NCBI GenBank assembly: GCA_016712415.1 | Contig: JADJRC010000004.1 | Location: 124,001-188,000, forward strand | Reading direction: 5' to 3' | DNA from: Lewinellaceae bacterium | GTDB lineage: Bacteria; Bacteroidota; Bacteroidia; Chitinophagales; Saprospiraceae | Length of the DNA: 64,000 nt | Shown here: positions 9,385-21,041 of the stretch, in pieces | Position numbering within the stretch: position 1 is the stretch's first letter | How the letters are laid out: every line of letters starts with the position of its first letter | Made by a program: the position numbers and the translations under genes | Notes under the pieces: generated by a model | What the model saw: only the letters and a program-made list of their open reading frames with translations | Database searches by the model: none | Told to the model about the DNA's origin: nothing

Positions 9385-10560
9385 ATGATGAAAAAGAGAA
9401 CTTTCCGCTTTCTCCTGCTCTGCCTGCCTGCCCTGGTTTGGCCTGCCGCTTTTTTTGCCCATACCGTCGATCCCGTCCCCTCTGTTGAAACCGGCCAGTC
9501 GGTTTGTGTCGCTCCCGCGCCGGGCTGGCTAACTGACGTAGGCGTTACTCCTAACAGTGTCAGCCTTGCCTGGGAACCCAATGCCTATACCATTTACTAC
9601 CGCGTGGAGGGATTGGACGTAGGTCTCGGCCAGGCCGTACCCACCAACGTCGTCAATACCCCCAGTATTACCGTCAACAACCTTTTGCCGGGCCATACCT
9701 ATCAGTTCACGGTTAGTGCTTCCTACTGCCCTGAAGGTGACTGGAGCGAAGGGATTATGGTCGAAATCCAAACGGGTATCATTGTTATAGACGCTATCGT
9801 CGAATTCCAAAACCCCTGCAACCAGTTCAATATGATCACCATGAATGGCGGTCAGAGCTTCAATTTCTGTGTACGGGAGACCTATTCAGCAAACTCGCCT
9901 TATCCTACCGGAATGTTGGGGAAAATAAATTACGCAGACAAGGATTACTGGTTCGGTCTTGCCGTTTCCAATGGCAATGGTCGCATCGGGCCAAACCCGC
10001 TGAACCAGAATCAGTGGATCGGGAATTATTTCCACTTCGAGCCGAGCAACCTGGGCCCCGGACAACAGGGTGCAGGCTACGCACAATGTGTATATACGGA
10101 GGGCAATACAATGGGTAACGGTACACCCCTATTCACCGTCGATTACCAAAATTCCACCAATGTCGGCTATGTGGATTTCTCCATTACATTCCATGAAAGC
10201 ATGGACTTCAGGATGTGCAACACCTGTAGCCCTCCGGAACGCAGCGATGAATCCACCGATTCACCCGCATCAGACCTCGCATCCGCACCGTCAGACATTA
10301 CCCTCCTCCTGCCGCCCAGCCCCAACCCCTTCAGCGAATCAGCCACCCTGCATTATGAACGCCTGAAACCGGGTCCGACGCAGCTTAACCTGTACGACGC
10401 AATGGGCCGGCTGGTGCAAGCGGTCAGCAATGAGGCACATCAGGATCAGGGAGAATATTCCGCCACCATAAGCGGCGAAGGCCTGCCCGACGGCGTGTAT
10501 TACCTGCACATGGTGACCGGCGAAGGTAAAAAAGTATTCCCGCTCATCAAGCGCCAATAA
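9385..10560 (+). CDS. Secreted fibronectin type III protein with T9SS sorting domain
   Basis: This is a 391-residue protein from the ATG at 9385 (MMKKRTFRFLLLCLPALVW), which gives a good signal peptide; the frame is open further upstream. Residues ~45-130 form an FN3 domain ('PNSVSLAWEPNAYTIYYRVE', 'LLPGHTYQFTVSASYCPEG'). A central ~150-residue beta-rich region of unknown function follows, with paired cysteines (NPCNQFN, FNFCVRE, CNTCSPPE). The last ~80 residues ('LPPSPNPFSESATLHYERL ... LPDGVYYLHMVTGEGKK') are a T9SS type A sorting domain. It is probably a surface or secreted protein of unknown ligand. Confidence 0.82.
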   Translation: MMKKRTFRFLLLCLPALVWPAAFFAHTVDPVPSVETGQSVCVAPAPGWLTDVGVTPNSVSLAWEPNAYTIYYRVEGLDVGLGQAVPTNVVNTPSITVNNLLPGHTYQFTVSASYCPEGDWSEGIMVEIQTGIIVIDAIVEFQNPCNQFNMITMNGGQSFNFCVRETYSANSPYPTGMLGKINYADKDYWFGLAVSNGNGRIGPNPLNQNQWIGNYFHFEPSNLGPGQQGAGYAQCVYTEGNTMGNGTPLFTVDYQNSTNVGYVDFSITFHESMDFRMCNTCSPPERSDESTDSPASDLASAPSDITLLLPPSPNPFSESATLHYERLKPGPTQLNLYDAMGRLVQAVSNEAHQDQGEYSATISGEGLPDGVYYLHMVTGEGKKVFPLIKRQ

Positions 10561-10933
10561 ACACAAAACGAAGGCCATCACAGGCACGCGAAAATCCAAC
10601 AGGAGTTGCCCCGGTTTATCCGGCGGTGGCTCCTTTTTTTTGCACCAGGTACCGCCGGTCACGTAAGGTACCGCGGGCTTCAGCCAGCGCACGTAAGGGT
10701 ATATATGTCATTCTTGGGTGTACCGTACCGTACACGCGTGTTCGCCGGCTAAAGCCGACGGTACATGTCGGCGGTACATGCCGGCGGTACCGCTGGAAAA
10801 CCGACCAAAAGTGTAATTGCCGCCACGGTCACACACCCTCATATTTGTACAACATTTTAACGCATACCTGTACAACATCCAAACACTACTTTGATAATAC
10901 CCCTTTCAGGAGCCTCTGGCAAATAAACACAAA
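10561..10933. other. Intergenic repeats rich in GGTACCG/GCCGGCGGTAC motifs
   Basis: This gene-free stretch has no plausible coding frame. At about 10645-10800 it carries overlapping inverted and direct copies of short motifs (GGTACCGCCGG, GGCTAAAGCCGACGGTAC, CATGTCGGCGGTACATGCCGG) able to fold into several hairpins, resembling REP-like intergenic elements. Confidence 0.5.
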
Positions 10934-10961
10934 GCCCTGACCCGCAAAAGCGGGCCAGGGC
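10934..10961 (-). terminator. Intrinsic terminator of the pyrophosphatase gene
   Basis: GCCCTGACCCGC and GCGGGCCAGGGC pair with one mismatch around an AAAA loop, 29 nt after the hppA stop codon. On the minus strand the hairpin is followed by a T-rich stretch. Confidence 0.75.
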
Positions 10962-10989
10962 ATTTTATTGGTTAGTTCCTTACGTCTAT

Positions 10990-13437
<2,448 letters not shown>

Positions 13438-13523
13438 CCGGTATGTCTATTTTTAGTGTGAAAAAGTTGGTGTAACGTGTTGAAAATCATAAAAAACAGG
13501 GTGCTTCCACCCGAAAACGGCGG

Positions 13524-13553
13524 CAAAAGTACGGAATTTTATTTTCCGGCAAA
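13524..13553 (-). promoter_or_regulatory. Promoter of the pyrophosphatase gene
   Basis: On the minus strand, TTTG (13550-13553) is followed after 18 nt by TACTTTTG (13524-13531), both matching the Bacteroidota -33/-7 consensus. The gene starts 87 nt downstream. Confidence 0.7.
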
Positions 13554-13662
13554 GTGTCGTTGAAAAAGGGAAACACCAATATGTACGGTTATTTCACCCG
13601 GTCTCAACATCTTGCCTGCTTACCTGTTTCATGTTTCGTTTCATTAAATCGATCCAGTCACC

Positions 13663-14112
13663 ATGAAAATAGCAGTACTTGGAACCGGCATGGTAGGCAA
13701 AACCATCGGTTCGGCTTTGATCAAACTCGGCCACGAAGTGCGCATGGGCAGCCGCAGCAAAGGCAATGAAAAAGCCCTCGCCTGGGTGGCCTCCAACGGC
13801 GCAAATGCTTCAGAAGGCACTTTTGCCGACGCCGCCGGCTTTGGCGATCTTGTTTTTGTGGCCACCAAAGGCGAAGCAACGCTCGACGCCCTGAACGCAG
13901 CAGGCGCCGAGCGCCTCGCGGGCAAGGTGCTTGTAGACATCAGCAACCCGCTTGACTTTTCAAAAGGCATGCCGCCTTCTTTGTTCATCTGCAACACCGA
14001 CTCCCTGGGCGATATCACCACGGCACGCGGCACGGAAATGCTGCTGCCGTTATGGGTGCGCACCTGGGCTGCTACGGGCAACGGCCATTTTTCTTTTAAA
14101 GTAGTGCGGTGA
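13663..14112 (+). CDS. NADP(F420)-dependent oxidoreductase-like protein with internal in-frame deletion
   Basis: This is a 149-residue protein. The N-terminus MKIAVLGTGMVGKTIGSAL is a Rossmann dinucleotide-binding motif, followed by 'HEVRMGSRSKGNEKALAWV' and 'LVDISNPLDFSKGMPPSLF'. The C-terminus 'DITTARGTEMLLPLWVR' is also family-typical. Known members (~210 residues) carry about 60 residues between 'NTDSLG' and 'DITTARG' that include conserved substrate-domain sequence; here the two motifs are fused directly (CNTDSLGDITTARGTE). The reading frame is kept. This looks like deletion or assembly collapse between short CTGGGC repeats. Cofactor binding may persist, but activity is doubtful. Confidence 0.8.
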   Translation: MKIAVLGTGMVGKTIGSALIKLGHEVRMGSRSKGNEKALAWVASNGANASEGTFADAAGFGDLVFVATKGEATLDALNAAGAERLAGKVLVDISNPLDFSKGMPPSLFICNTDSLGDITTARGTEMLLPLWVRTWAATGNGHFSFKVVR

Positions 14113-14134
14113 AAGGGTTGAGCCGACTATCGTT

Positions 14135-14142
14135 TACCTTTG
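14135..14142 (+). promoter_or_regulatory. Candidate -7 box TACCTTTG before fni
   Basis: This is an exact TAnnTTTG match 18 nt before the isomerase start codon at 14160. A TTG lies upstream, but the spacing is only 14 nt. Confidence 0.5.
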
Positions 14143-14159
14143 CAAAACAAGATTACCCA

Positions 14160-15222
14160 ATGGCAACCGACCCGACAAAATTACACCCTGCAGTACTGAT
14201 CGGCCTTCCCGATGAAGACCCGACCGCCGTTTCGCGGAAGCAGGATCATATCGACCTGGCTTTCAAAAGCAGGGTGGAAAGCGGCGAACTGGACCACCGG
14301 TTCTTCTACGAACCGCTGCTGGCCGCCCACCCGAAACCGGGATCGCTGCCCCTGTTTTCTTTTCTCGGCAAAACACTCCGCACGCCGATCTGGGTATCAA
14401 GCATGACGGGCGGCACCGCGCTGGCCAATGTCATCAACCACAACCTCGCGCGCGCCTGCGCGGAATTCGGCATGGGCATGGGCCTTGGCTCCTGCCGTCA
14501 GCTGTTGTACAGCGATGAACACCTCGCCGACTTCGACGTGCGCCAAACGATCGGTCCGGACCTGCCACTTTATGCCAACCTCGGCGTAGCCCAGGTGGAA
14601 CAGCTGATCGACCGCAAAGAACTGGAACGCATCCCCGCCCTGCTGGCAAAGTTGCGCGCCGACGGGCTGATCATTCACGTCAATCCCCTTCAGGAGGCGA
14701 TGCAGCCGGAAGGCGATATGTTCGTCCGGCCACCGCTTGAAATCATACAGGCCCTGGCTGAAACCGACGGTTTGAATATCATTGTGAAAGAAGTGGGACA
14801 GGGATTTGGTCCGAAAAGCATGCGCGCCCTGTTGCAACTGCCGTTGGAAGCCATTGAATTTGCAGCGGCAGGCGGCACCAATTTTGCCAAACTCGAACTC
14901 CTGCGCAGCGATACAACACGGCAACTGGTCTTTGAGAAGATAGCCGAGGTGGGACATTCCGCTGAAGAAATGTTGCGCTGGCTCAACACAGCGGCAGCAG
15001 AACTGGGGCCGAAAGCCCTGGTCAAACACGTCATCATCTCGGGCGGTGTGCGCGATTTTCTGGACGGCTACTACCTGCTTCAAAAAGCCGCTTTACCTGC
15101 GGTTTATGGCCAGGCGTCCGGTTTTTTGAAACATGCACGCGGAGAATATTCCGAATTGCAGACCTTTGTGGAGTCGCAGGTCAGGGCCTCGAACTGCCAG
15201 CGCCTTTTTGCAAGCCAGGTAA
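14160..15222 (+). CDS. fni: Type 2 isopentenyl-diphosphate delta-isomerase, C-terminus frameshifted
   Basis: An FMN-dependent isomerase that interconverts IPP and DMAPP in isoprenoid synthesis. Visible motifs are 'SRKQDHIDLAF', 'TPIWVSSMTGGTALANVIN', 'GMGMGLGSCRQLL', the substrate loop 'LIIHVNPLQEAMQPEGD', 'IVKEVGQGFGPKS' and 'FAAAGGTNFAKLE'. As given, the frame runs on into the next gene. The natural C-terminus is recovered by restoring two single G losses at about 15183-15186 and 15195-15196 (AGGGGCC and CTGGCC), giving 'QVRGLELASAFLQAR' and a stop at 15220-15222. Corrected length is 354 residues, normal for the family. The next gene, mvaA, places it in mevalonate metabolism. Confidence 0.9.
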
Positions 15223-15293
15223 GCACCTTGCACCGGCTCGTTATTTTGTATTTTTTGTGTATTTTATACCCCATGACCCCGTATCCTATACCT

Positions 15294-16646
15294 ATGTCGA
15301 AAGCAATAGCAGGCTTTTCCAAACTGAACAAACAACAGAAGATCGGGTGGTTGACGGAACACTACACTGCCGATCCAGAGACGGCGGCTCTCGATCTGTC
15401 GCAATGGCAGCACCCTGACGGACAGGTTCAAAAGATCATTGACGGCTTTACCGAAAATGCCGTTTCCAACTATACACTCCCGTACAGCATAGCGCCCAAC
15501 TTCCTCATCAACGGCAAACTGTACGCCGTACCAATGGTGATTGAGGAGAGCAGTGTGGTGGCAGCAGCCTCCAGCGCAGCCAAATTCTGGCTCGACCGCG
15601 GCGGATTCCACGCGGAAGTAGCGGGCACCGTAAAACTCGGCCAGGTACATTTCCGCTGGCAGGGCCCGCCGGAAAAACTGCGCAGCCTGTTTCCCGACCT
15701 GCAGCAGCGACTGGTTGCCGACTGCGCCGACCTGACGGCCAATATGCAGAAACGCGGCGGCGGTATCCGCAGCATCGACCTGCTCGACTTTACCGCGCAA
15801 GAGCCTTTTTACTACCAGATCCGCGTTTCTTTCGAGACCTGCGACAGTATGGGCGCGAATTTTATCAACTCCGTACTCGAGCGCTTTGCCGATACACTGG
15901 AATTGTTTGTGACGGAAATGCCGGGACTCAGCGATGCCGAACGCGATGTGGAGATCATCATGGCTATCCTGTCGAACTACACCCCGGAATGTGTGGTGCG
16001 CGCATGGGTGGAAACGCCCATTGCCTCTTTCGACGAACTGGCGCGTGTCCAGGGCATGGATGGCGCAGCGCTGGCCGAACGGTTTGCTGTCGCCGTGCGT
16101 ATCGCATGCATCGACCCTTATCGCGCCACGACGCATAACAAAGGCATTTTCAATGGAATAGATGCTGTTGTGATGGCTACCGGCAACGATTTTCGCGCCG
16201 TAGAGGCCTGTGCGCATACGTATGCCTGCCGCGACGGGCTATATCAAAGCCTGAGCCGCTGCCAGGTGGAAAACGGCATTTTCCGCTTTGAACTTGAACT
16301 GCCGCTGGCCCTCGGTACGGTGGGTGGCCTCACAGCATTACATCCCCTGGCCCGGCGTTCGCTCGAAATTCTGGGTCACCCTTCATCGCGCGACCTGATG
16401 TGCATCGTCGCTGCGGTAGGCCTGGCGCAAAATTTTGCAGCCGTGCGCTCACTGGTGACCACCGGCATCCAGCAGGGGCACATGAAAATGCACCTGACCA
16501 ATATCCTGAACCACCTCGGCGCAAGTGAGGAAGAGGCTGCGGCTGCACAGTATTTTTTTCAACACCAAACGGTGAGTTTCAGCGCTGTGCGCAGTTTTTT
16601 GGACAACAGCCGCAGCAGCGCGGAAGGCGCTCAAACTTCGATATGA
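15294..16646 (+). CDS. mvaA: Hydroxymethylglutaryl-CoA reductase, class II
   Basis: This is a 450-residue enzyme from ATG 15294 (MSKAIAGFSKLNKQQKIGWL). Another ATG at 15273 would add 7 residues. It interconverts HMG-CoA and mevalonate using NAD(P)H. Family motifs are 'ENAVSNYTLPYSIAPNFLI', the catalytic Glu region 'PMVIEESSVVAAAS', 'DSMGANFINSVLE', 'THNKGIFNGIDAVVMATGND' and 'LGTVGGLTALHPLARRSLE'. These are class II (Pseudomonas/Streptococcus-type) signatures. It is continuous with the upstream fni frame only because of two single-base losses, so the apparent 845-residue fusion should be read as two genes. Pairing with a type 2 isomerase suggests biosynthetic use. Confidence 0.93.
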   Translation: MSKAIAGFSKLNKQQKIGWLTEHYTADPETAALDLSQWQHPDGQVQKIIDGFTENAVSNYTLPYSIAPNFLINGKLYAVPMVIEESSVVAAASSAAKFWLDRGGFHAEVAGTVKLGQVHFRWQGPPEKLRSLFPDLQQRLVADCADLTANMQKRGGGIRSIDLLDFTAQEPFYYQIRVSFETCDSMGANFINSVLERFADTLELFVTEMPGLSDAERDVEIIMAILSNYTPECVVRAWVETPIASFDELARVQGMDGAALAERFAVAVRIACIDPYRATTHNKGIFNGIDAVVMATGNDFRAVEACAHTYACRDGLYQSLSRCQVENGIFRFELELPLALGTVGGLTALHPLARRSLEILGHPSSRDLMCIVAAVGLAQNFAAVRSLVTTGIQQGHMKMHLTNILNHLGASEEEAAAAQYFFQHQTVSFSAVRSFLDNSRSSAEGAQTSI

Positions 16647-16666
16647 GCCGTTGTCAGGATCCCCGT

Positions 16667-17254
16667 TCAGTAGGTAGCGACCAGGCCCTTCAGTTCTTCG
16701 AGATAGCGCTGTTTAACCGGTTCGCGCAGCAGTTTGTTTGTACGCGTATGAAAAGCATGGGCGGTTAAAAAACTGACTTGCAGGCGATTCCAGGCTTGTT
16801 CGCCTTCGATGATGTGGTATGCCTGTAATTCGTCGAACAGCGAATCGCCGATGGCATAAAAGTCGTCGCGCCCCAGGTAATCGAGGTCGGCGTCGCAGAT
16901 GATCTCCTCAAGCAGGTTAGCGGGTGTTTGTGGAATTTTGGTGGCCATGATCATACCGCAAATAATATCGATATCGCCGGACGAATAGTCGTAACCCGGC
17001 AACACATCGCGAACGATCAGGCAGCCTTCATACTCGTGGCCAAGGTGTTTGTTTTTCACAAATCCGGAATCGTGAAAAAGCGCCGCTGTCTTTACCAGTA
17101 CCAGTTCATGACCACCTACCCCTTCGCCGGAGCAAATCTCGGATGCCATTTTCAGCACGTCCAGCGTGTGATGCACCCCGTGGTAATAGAGCTTATCGGA
17201 GAGCTCTGTACGGAGTTTTGACAAAATAAATTGTTTGGCGGCTCGGTAATCCAT
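16667..17254 (-). CDS. HD-domain metal-dependent phosphohydrolase
   Basis: This is a 195-residue cytoplasmic protein. The HD signature is clear: 'YYHGVHHTLDVLKMAS' supplies the first His, and 'VKTAALFHDSGFVKNKHLGH' the HD pair plus a downstream His; 'EEIICDADLDYLGRDDFYAI' gives the last Asp. This set coordinates a divalent metal and usually hydrolyses nucleotides or phosphodiesters. The substrate is unknown. It converges with mvaA (stop codons about 20 nt apart). Confidence 0.85.
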   Translation of the reverse strand: MDYRAAKQFILSKLRTELSDKLYYHGVHHTLDVLKMASEICSGEGVGGHELVLVKTAALFHDSGFVKNKHLGHEYEGCLIVRDVLPGYDYSSGDIDIICGMIMATKIPQTPANLLEEIICDADLDYLGRDDFYAIGDSLFDELQAYHIIEGEQAWNRLQVSFLTAHAFHTRTNKLLREPVKQRYLEELKGLVATY

Positions 17255-17483
17255 GCTTGTGGGTCAAGGTAGGTATTCAGGTGAACGTCTCCTTCTTAAC
17301 TTTGTTGGACGACGCGCAGCGTAAAAATGCGTAATTTCCTAAAATTGCATCCGGCATTGAAAAAAAAAATGCGAGACACCCCATTTTTGTGCCAATTTTG
17401 GCCCGTAACGGCCTTTACGGTGTTACTTTTAACCCTCAAACACGTTTAACTGCAACTCCACATTTTTCAAAACAAATTCGATT

Positions 17484-18107
17484 ATGGATTTAATGCAAAT
17501 TTTACAAGGCCAGCTGGACGACAATGTACTGGGCCAACTGAGCGACCAGATTGGCGCCGACAAACAACAAACCGCCACGGCAGCCAACGGCATTTTCGCC
17601 ACCCTGCTCGGCGGTCTGGCCAATAACGCAACGTCGGAAGGCGGCCTGGCTTCGTTGAGCTCAGCGCTCGACCGCGACCACGACGGCAGTATTCTGGACG
17701 ACCTGATGGGAATGGTCGGCGGTATGGTACAGGGCAATTCGGGCCAGGGTGCAAGCGCCCTGAACGGCGCCGGTATTCTCGGTCACGTACTCGGCGACCG
17801 CCAGGATGTGGCAGCACAGCAGATCAGCCAGTCTTCGGGTCTCAATATGAGCCAGGTAATGAAATTGATGCCAATTCTTGCCCCCATCGTGATGGGTGTG
17901 CTGGGTCGCGCAAAGAACCAGGGCGGACTGGATCTGGGAGGCCTGGCGGGCGTACTCATGGGTTCGGCGCAGAATGCACAGTCCGGCGGCTTCGGCGACC
18001 TCATTGGTTCCGTACTCGGCGGCGTACTTGGCGGGCAACAACCGCAACCGCAAAGCGGGGGCGGCCTGCTGGGAAATATCCTGGGCGGTATTTTCGGCAA
18101 GCGGTAG
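17484..18107 (+). CDS. DUF937 domain-containing protein
   Basis: This is a 207-residue protein (MDLMQILQGQLDDNVLGQL) rich in Gly, Ala and Gln. The DUF937 region covers residues ~1-150 with 'LSDQIGADKQQTATAANGIF' and 'ATLLGGLANNATSEGGLASL'. The tail is Gly-rich (LLGNILGGIFGKR). No signal peptide is seen. The family is widespread and of unknown function. A strong intrinsic terminator follows, so it is monocistronic. Confidence 0.85.
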   Translation: MDLMQILQGQLDDNVLGQLSDQIGADKQQTATAANGIFATLLGGLANNATSEGGLASLSSALDRDHDGSILDDLMGMVGGMVQGNSGQGASALNGAGILGHVLGDRQDVAAQQISQSSGLNMSQVMKLMPILAPIVMGVLGRAKNQGGLDLGGLAGVLMGSAQNAQSGGFGDLIGSVLGGVLGGQQPQPQSGGGLLGNILGGIFGKR

Positions 18108-18123
18108 ATATAACGGAGAAAGC

Positions 18124-18155
18124 GGAGGCTGTACCTCAAGACCGGTACAGCCTCC
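18124..18155 (+). terminator. Intrinsic terminator after the DUF937 gene
   Basis: GGAGGCTGTACC pairs perfectly with GGTACAGCCTCC (12 bp), followed by TTTTCCTTT. Confidence 0.85.
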
Positions 18156-18273
18156 TTTTCCTTTACAACCAATTTAAACTTTCCTGCGTCAATACCAGAG
18201 TGTGTTTCCGGCACGTTTTTGGCGGCAAACGGTGTAAAAAGGTAAAAGGTCGAAAAAATCCTCTTTACCTGCC

Positions 18274-18281
18274 TATTTTTG
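18274..18281 (+). promoter_or_regulatory. Candidate -7 box TATTTTTG
   Basis: A TAnnTTTG match about 104 nt before the DUF6089 gene, in the gap after the preceding terminator. Confidence 0.45.
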
Positions 18282-18384
18282 CGGCTTCATACCGAACCGC
18301 AATTGCCGGTTTTCTCCTTTTACTCCTGCAATGCGGAAACACTAACCGATTTTAAAGAGTTTCTACCCGATAACACACTCTGAC

Positions 18385-19200
18385 ATGAAGCACATTCGAT
18401 TTTGGGCGCTCCTCGGCGGACTTGTTCTGACAAGTCAATTTTCTTTTGGACAAATGCGTGGATTTGAATTGGGCGGCTGGGCCGGCGCTTCCAATTACTT
18501 TGGCGATTTGAATACCAACTGGCGGGTCAACCGTGCGCACCTTTCCGGTGGAGTGGGCGTACGCTACAACTTTAACGACCGCCTGGCATTCAAACTCGGC
18601 GCAAATGTAGGCCAACTCAGCGCCTACGATTCCGACTCCAAGAATGTGTATGAACAACGCCGCAACCTGTCGTTCAAAAGTATTCTTATCGACGGAACAG
18701 GGCAGTTTGAGTTCAACTTCCTGCCTTATGTGCACGGCCACCGCGATTATTATTTCACACCGTATATACTGCTGGGCGTTTCGATCTTCCACTTCAATCC
18801 CCGCGCCGAACTGGACGGCGAGTGGTACAGCCTGATCAAGTACGGCACCGAAGGCCAGTTCCGCGGCGAAGAGTACAACACCACGCAGGGCGCAATTGCC
18901 TACGGACTCGGATTCAAAGTTGACCTGAGTTACCGCTGGAGCGTAAATGTGGAATTGAGCGGTCGCAAACTTTTCACCGACTATCTCGACGATGTCAGCG
19001 GCGTGTATGCCGATGTGCGCGATATCCGTGCGCAGCGCGGCGATATCGGCGCCAGCCTCGCCGACCGCTCGCTGGAACCCAAGATCGGGGAGCCGGGCAG
19101 GCAGCGCGGCAACGGCAAGAAAAACGATATGTACGCCCTGCTCAACGTAGGCGTGATGTACTACTTCGGCGATATCCGGTGCCCGGAATTCCTGAGATAA
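18385..19200 (+). CDS. DUF6089-like outer-membrane beta-barrel protein
   Basis: This is a 271-residue protein with a signal peptide (MKHIRFWALLGGLVLTSQFS, cleavage near FGQ). The mature start 'GFELGGWAGASNYFGDLNTN' and alternating polar/hydrophobic strands ('HLSGGVGVRYNFNDRLAFKL', 'YYFTPYILLGVSIFHFNPRA') are typical of the Bacteroidota DUF6089 porin-like family. The end 'LLNVGVMYYFGDIRCPEFLR' is a final strand. It is probably an outer-membrane barrel. Its role is unknown; some relatives sit near gliding or secretion components, which is only suggestive. Confidence 0.8.
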   Translation: MKHIRFWALLGGLVLTSQFSFGQMRGFELGGWAGASNYFGDLNTNWRVNRAHLSGGVGVRYNFNDRLAFKLGANVGQLSAYDSDSKNVYEQRRNLSFKSILIDGTGQFEFNFLPYVHGHRDYYFTPYILLGVSIFHFNPRAELDGEWYSLIKYGTEGQFRGEEYNTTQGAIAYGLGFKVDLSYRWSVNVELSGRKLFTDYLDDVSGVYADVRDIRAQRGDIGASLADRSLEPKIGEPGRQRGNGKKNDMYALLNVGVMYYFGDIRCPEFLR

Positions 19201-19207
19201 ACATTTG

Positions 19208-20893
19208 TCATATCCCGGCTTTTCTTTTTTCCCATTCAGCCAGGTCTGCCTGGCCTCTGGCTGTATCGCCAATGGCGTTATAGGCATTCCCGCGAGCGCG
19301 ATAGGCGCGTGCAAAGTCGGGATTGAGTTCCAGCGTTTTGCTGAAATCGGCAATTGCCTCCTGCATACGGTTGAGGTTCAACAGCGAAAGACCGCGGTTG
19401 TAGTATTGCTCGCTGTCTTCCGGGTACATCTTCAGGTATTGGCTGAGATCGGCCACTGATTTATCATACTGCTTGGTCACTCCGTACAGCCCCCCCCGGT
19501 ATTTGTATGAATCAGCCAGATTGGGATTGATTTCCAGGGCTTTATCAAAATCGCTCATGGCCTCTTTAAAGTTTTTCCGGTCGTTGGCCCAGGCGATGGC
19601 GCGGGCCTGGTACATTTTGCCGTGCTGGTGAAAGCCCTTTTCAATGGCATTGGAAACGATGGAGATAGTGTCGCCCCAAAGCCGTATTTGCAAAACACTG
19701 AGCAGCACAAGCGCCCCGACCCAGATCCTGCCGGGTGACTGGATCGCGTAGGCATACCCCGGGAATGCCTTGTATGCCGCCTCCCATGCCGATACGATCA
19801 AATAAAAAAAGCCGATGGCCGCCAGGTAGTTGTAGTGGTCGGCGCAGAGTTCGAATGTGCCCACGGAGTAGAAGGGCAACATGAAAATAATGTTGGCGCC
19901 ATAAAACAGGAGGCCTTTCATGAAATAGGGCGCCCGGTGGCGAAAATGCCAGGCGGCAAAAGCGATGCCCGCCAGAATAAGCGGCGAGACATAGTAGATA
20001 AGGGGTAATTGTCCGTTTACCTTGTCAAAGGAATAATAAATACTGAGGTTGTAGGGGAAAAGGAGTTTTCCCCAGTACAACAGCGGTGTATAACACACCA
20101 GAAATGCCCGCTCCAGGGGGCTGAAATCGTTGGTTAGCGCGCCAACTTCGACCCCGATATCTGCGCGGGTATGGAAGGTGTACAGACCAAATCCAAGGGC
20201 CAATAAAAAATATGGTATATATCCCGGCCAGCGCTTTCCGGGCTCAAGCTTCGGCTGCTTCCAGAACTGGTCCAAAACGAGCAATAAAATCGGCAGCATC
20301 ACCGCCGTACTTTTGGCGAGGCATGCCACCACAAACAGCCCGAGTGAATATCCGTAATGTTGCCATGAGCCACTCGCTGTCTGTGCATGTTCCAGGTAGA
20401 ACAGGGTGGATAGCAGGCAAAACATCGAAAACAAAGGTGTACTAAACCCCGCTATCCAGGCCACCGACTCCACCTGTATCGGGTGAACGGCAAACAGCAG
20501 CGACACGGCAAAAGCCACCGAAGTACTGACATCGAGCCGCAACAGCACCTTGTATACCAGCCACACATTGGCTGCATGTACCAACGCGCTCAGCAGATGG
20601 TACCAGAAGGGATTGTCGCCGCCTATACTATACGCCAGTGCATAGCCCATCCAGGTCACCGGTGCGTACATACCCAGGTTGAATCCGGTAAAGACCAGGT
20701 CTTTTACCGCAGGATTATCCACAGTGGCCATATGGTCGTCGATCCCGAGCATTTGATTGGTGAGGCCGGTACTGTAGAGCAGGAATGCTATGGCCGCCAG
20801 CAGCCACGGCCGCCAGTCACCGGAACTTTTTACCCCGGGTTTAGGAGTCCGTTTGGCAGATGATCCGGTATGTGTTCTGGATTTTTTCGTCAT
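19208..20893 (-). CDS. Polytopic membrane protein with C-terminal TPR repeats (TMTC/PMT-like)
   Basis: This is a 561-residue protein. After a basic N-terminus (~28 residues), about 10-11 hydrophobic segments cover residues ~29-400, with luminal-loop motifs 'IDDHMATVDNPAVKDLVFTG', 'FAVHPIQVESVAWIAGF' and 'LLFPYNLSIYYSF' that resemble the GT-C glycosyltransferase-like part of TMTC proteins. Residues ~430-555 are three to four TPR units ('DFDKALEINPNLADSYKYRG', 'YYNRGLSLLNLNRMQEAIAD'). Whether it transfers sugar is unknown. It converges with the DUF6089 gene. Confidence 0.82.
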   Translation of the reverse strand: MTKKSRTHTGSSAKRTPKPGVKSSGDWRPWLLAAIAFLLYSTGLTNQMLGIDDHMATVDNPAVKDLVFTGFNLGMYAPVTWMGYALAYSIGGDNPFWYHLLSALVHAANVWLVYKVLLRLDVSTSVAFAVSLLFAVHPIQVESVAWIAGFSTPLFSMFCLLSTLFYLEHAQTASGSWQHYGYSLGLFVVACLAKSTAVMLPILLLVLDQFWKQPKLEPGKRWPGYIPYFLLALGFGLYTFHTRADIGVEVGALTNDFSPLERAFLVCYTPLLYWGKLLFPYNLSIYYSFDKVNGQLPLIYYVSPLILAGIAFAAWHFRHRAPYFMKGLLFYGANIIFMLPFYSVGTFELCADHYNYLAAIGFFYLIVSAWEAAYKAFPGYAYAIQSPGRIWVGALVLLSVLQIRLWGDTISIVSNAIEKGFHQHGKMYQARAIAWANDRKNFKEAMSDFDKALEINPNLADSYKYRGGLYGVTKQYDKSVADLSQYLKMYPEDSEQYYNRGLSLLNLNRMQEAIADFSKTLELNPDFARAYRARGNAYNAIGDTARGQADLAEWEKRKAGI

Positions 20894-21041
20894 TACTTAT
20901 CAGATTCTATCAAGCGGGCGAAAAATACGGTTTTTACAGTATGGCCCAATTTCAACCTATCTTTATTGCAAAATTTCAAGCAGCGAAGCCTGCAATACCG
21001 GCATCTTTGGCACAAATCATCCTTAACAATTGTATTATTTT

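Noticed and set aside
14109..16646. Bifunctional isomerase/HMG-CoA reductase
   Set aside because: Explained by two missing G bases that remove the isomerase stop; separate start and normal lengths are recovered.
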